Assembly (NCBI GenBank): GCA_904502015.1
Contig: CAJGEA010000094.1
Span: forward strand, 1 to 7,264
DNA length: 7,264 nucleotides
Direction of reading: 5' to 3'
From: an uncultured Clostridia bacterium
GTDB taxonomy: Bacteria > Bacillota > Clostridia > Oscillospirales > CAG-272
Shown one piece after another: positions 6,131-7,264 of this stretch (the first letter of the stretch is position 1; every line of letters starts with the position of its first letter). Made by a program: the position numbers and the translations under genes. The notes under the pieces are model-generated. The model was not told the DNA's origin. It searched no databases and was given only the letters and a program-made list of their open reading frames with translations.

Positions 6131-6336
6131 GCAGGGGTTGTGCTCCTTACCTTCACCAAATGAACTTCGCGATGTAAACCTTAAAGAAAAAGTTCTTTGG
6201 AATCTCAACACTTTCGTGAAAATTCTAATCATTGGTTTTCAAAGTTTTGGGGATTCTTAAGGGACTTTTTCAAAAGTCCCTTAAGCGGGGACAAGGGGCA
6301 GAGCCCCTTGTGGGGTGCAGGGGCAAAGCCCCTGCA
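6131..6336. repeat. Composite intergenic element (copy 5), decayed left half, extra right hairpin
   Basis: The left half is worn. CCAAATGAACT (6156-6166) can still pair imperfectly with AGTTCTTTGG (6191-6200), and the stretch from 6131 resembles a decayed GGGGC hairpin. The right half is intact: a 14-bp stem (6256-6269 with 6272-6285), then a 9-bp hairpin (6291-6299 with 6303-6311, loop aga). It is followed by a further 9-bp hairpin (6316-6324 with 6328-6336, loop aaa), so the GGGGC module occurs twice in tandem. It ends 33 bases before the rnhA start. Nothing else is recognisable between the terminator and rnhA. Confidence 0.75.
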
Positions 6337-6369
6337 TGAATCCGCATCTTCAAACAAGGAGATTTTCGT

Positions 6370-6810
6370 ATGACACACGTTGATATTTACACCGACGGCG
6401 CTTGCCGCGGAAACCCCGGCGCGGGGGGATGGGGCGCCGTCCTCGTCTGCCGCGGCGTGGAAAAAGAGCTGTCGGGCGGCGAGCCCATGACCACCAACAA
6501 CCGCATGGAGCTGACCGCCGCCATTGAGGCTCTGCGCGCCCTCAGCCGCCCCTGTGAGATCACCCTGACCTCTGACTCCAAGTACCTCGTGGACGGCATC
6601 ACCAAGGGTTGGGCCGAGTCCTGGAAGGCCCGTGGCTGGGTGAAATCCGACAAGTCCCCTGCCCTCAACCCCGACCTCTGGGATACTCTCTTGACCGAGC
6701 TTGCCCGCCATGAGGTCACCTTCGTGTGGGTCAAGGGCCACGCAGGCCACCCCTACAACGAGCGGTGCGATGCGCTCGCCACCGCCTACGCCGACAGCTT
6801 CAAGGCATAG
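6370..6810 (+). CDS. rnhA: Ribonuclease HI
   Basis: A 146-residue ribonuclease HI that cuts the RNA strand of RNA-DNA hybrids in the cytoplasm, removing R-loops and primers. All catalytic residues are visible: Asp9 in YTDGAC, Glu47 in NNRMELTA, Asp69 in TSDSKYL, and Asp134 in ERCDALA. The assisting His124 is in KGHAGHPYNE. The Trp-rich basic handle that holds the hybrid is at about 80-92 (WAESWKARGW). Length and spacing match the compact bacterial type; there is no extra N-terminal hybrid-binding domain. AAGGAG (6356-6361) lies eight bases before the ATG. It stands alone between two repeat elements and is not obviously linked to its neighbours. Confidence 0.97.
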   Translation: MTHVDIYTDGACRGNPGAGGWGAVLVCRGVEKELSGGEPMTTNNRMELTAAIEALRALSRPCEITLTSDSKYLVDGITKGWAESWKARGWVKSDKSPALNPDLWDTLLTELARHEVTFVWVKGHAGHPYNERCDALATAYADSFKA

Positions 6811-6823
6811 GGTACGATATTAT

Positions 6824-6890
6824 TGCGGGGCTTTGCCCCACACCCCACAAGGGAGCTTTCTTGAAAGAAAGCTCCCTTGACCCTCAAAGA
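6824..6890. repeat. Left half of composite intergenic element (copy 6)
   Basis: It starts 13 bases after the rnhA stop. An 8-bp GGGGC hairpin has one mismatch (6824-6831 with 6835-6842, loop ttt). A perfect 15-bp stem follows (6848-6862 with 6865-6879). No mirrored right half follows; instead there is a conventional terminator and the convergent gap gene. The lack of a right half fits with the right halves lying before start codons, since no gene starts here. Confidence 0.8.
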
Positions 6891-6918
6891 ACTTTATAAA
6901 AAATCCTATAAAAGCCAG

Positions 6919-6950
6919 ACGCCCCTGCCGCTATGCGGCAGGGGCGTTTT
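6919..6950. terminator. Terminator between convergent rnhA and gap
   Basis: A perfect 13-bp GC-rich stem (6919-6931 with 6935-6947, loop tat) is followed by four T on the plus strand. On the minus strand a T-rich run follows after a few bases. It lies between two converging genes and can serve both, in particular the end of gap. Confidence 0.8.
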
Positions 6951-6954
6951 CGTG

Positions 6955-7036
6955 GAGAAATTACATCTCAGCGAAGTACTTGATGGTGCGGCACCACAAG
7001 AGAAATTACATCTCGGCGAAGTACTTGATGGTGCGG
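6955..7036. repeat. Direct duplication of the gap 3' end
   Basis: Bases 6955-6991 repeat 7000-7036 with a 45-base offset and one mismatch (A6970 against G7015). Each copy, read on the minus strand, encodes the residues RTIKYFAEM and a TAA stop; the mismatch is a synonymous Ala codon change. The copy at 7000-7036 is in frame with gap. The copy at 6955-6991 is an untranslated extra tail next to the terminator. Confidence 0.88.
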
Positions 7037-7264
7037 ACCATCTGGCTGGTGTAGGAGTTCTCGTTGTCGTACCAAGAAACGACCTGAACCTGGTAGGTAT
7101 CGTCGTCGATCTTAGCAACCATGGTCTGGGTTGCATCGAACAGAGAACCGTAGGTGATACCGATAACGTCGGAGGAAACGATCTGATCCTCGTTGTAGCC
7201 GTAGGAAGCGGAAGCGGCAGCCTTCATAGCGGCGTTGATGCCGTCCTTGGTAACGTCCTTGCCC
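7006..7264 (-). CDS. gap: Glyceraldehyde-3-phosphate dehydrogenase, C-terminal part
   Basis: The last 85 codons plus stop of a glycolytic NAD-dependent GAPDH; the N-terminal Rossmann part and catalytic Cys lie beyond the window edge. Seen: DGINAAMKAAA, the conserved SSDVIGITYGSLFDA stretch, and the family signature SWYDNE followed by NSY, then a hydrophobic C-terminal helix ending KYFAEM. The stop is at 7006-7008; a second, out-of-gene copy of the last nine codons and stop sits at 6961 and must not be taken as the end. Bases upstream of the edge codon cannot be judged. Function (oxidative phosphorylation of glyceraldehyde-3-phosphate in glycolysis) is from family knowledge. Confidence 0.93.
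   Translation of the reverse strand, partial: GKDVTKDGINAAMKAAASASYGYNEDQIVSSDVIGITYGSLFDATQTMVAKIDDDTYQVQVVSWYDNENSYTSQMVRTIKYFAEM

Noticed and set aside
6906..7136. Minus-strand frame of 76 codons over the gap tail
   Set aside because: It is out of frame with gap and is a by-product of the 3'-end duplication and terminator sequence.

Overview
The window reads as a piece of chromosome from an anaerobic, probably gut-dwelling Clostridia member (Oscillospiraceae/Ruminococcaceae-like). The signs are GC-rich codon use against AT-rich intergenic DNA, oxygen-sensitive glycyl radical chemistry, strong AGGAGG-type ribosome sites, and dispersed double-hairpin repeats in almost every gene gap. The organism is an inference; there is no rRNA or other taxonomic marker.

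Layout, left to right. (1) 113-2644 encodes a glycyl radical enzyme of the B12-independent diol dehydratase type (1,2-propanediol/glycerol). (2) 2850-3656 encodes its radical-SAM activating enzyme. (3) 3699-4067 encodes an EutS/PduU-type bacterial microcompartment (BMC) shell protein. (4) 4250-4678 encodes an EutP/PduV-type P-loop protein. (5) 4938-5729 encodes a ParA/Soj-family ATPase, overlapped by 5716-6081, a small Ala/Lys/Pro-rich and probably disordered protein with a strong terminator behind it. (6) 6370-6810 encodes ribonuclease HI. (7) On the minus strand, running off the right edge, is the 3' end of a glyceraldehyde-3-phosphate dehydrogenase gene (stop at 7006).

Genes 1-4 make a coherent but incomplete microcompartment locus. 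The activase would install the glycyl radical on the dehydratase, the dehydratase would turn a vicinal diol into an aldehyde, and the shell protein and EutP-like protein point to encapsulation of that aldehyde. No aldehyde dehydrogenase, alcohol dehydrogenase, phosphotransacylase or other shell gene lies between the dehydratase and gap. The rest must lie upstream of the window or elsewhere. The next unit is a ParA ATPase with a small low-complexity partner. That is the same general architecture as McdA/McdB, which positions carboxysomes, so a BMC-positioning role is the most interesting hypothesis here. It is not proven, and the pair could equally be an unrelated housekeeping unit.

The other striking feature is the intergenic DNA. 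Five gaps carry a composite palindromic element: a GGGGC-aaa-GCCCC hairpin and a long near-perfect hairpin after a stop codon, an AT-rich centre, then the same two hairpins mirrored before the next start codon. Arm sequences differ between copies but stay self-complementary. One copy is split by a second, GC-rich double-hairpin insertion. The 3' end of gap also carries a 37-bp direct duplication. No gene-free stretch exceeds 300 bases; the longest (6082-6369, 4679-4937) are filled by a terminator and these repeats.
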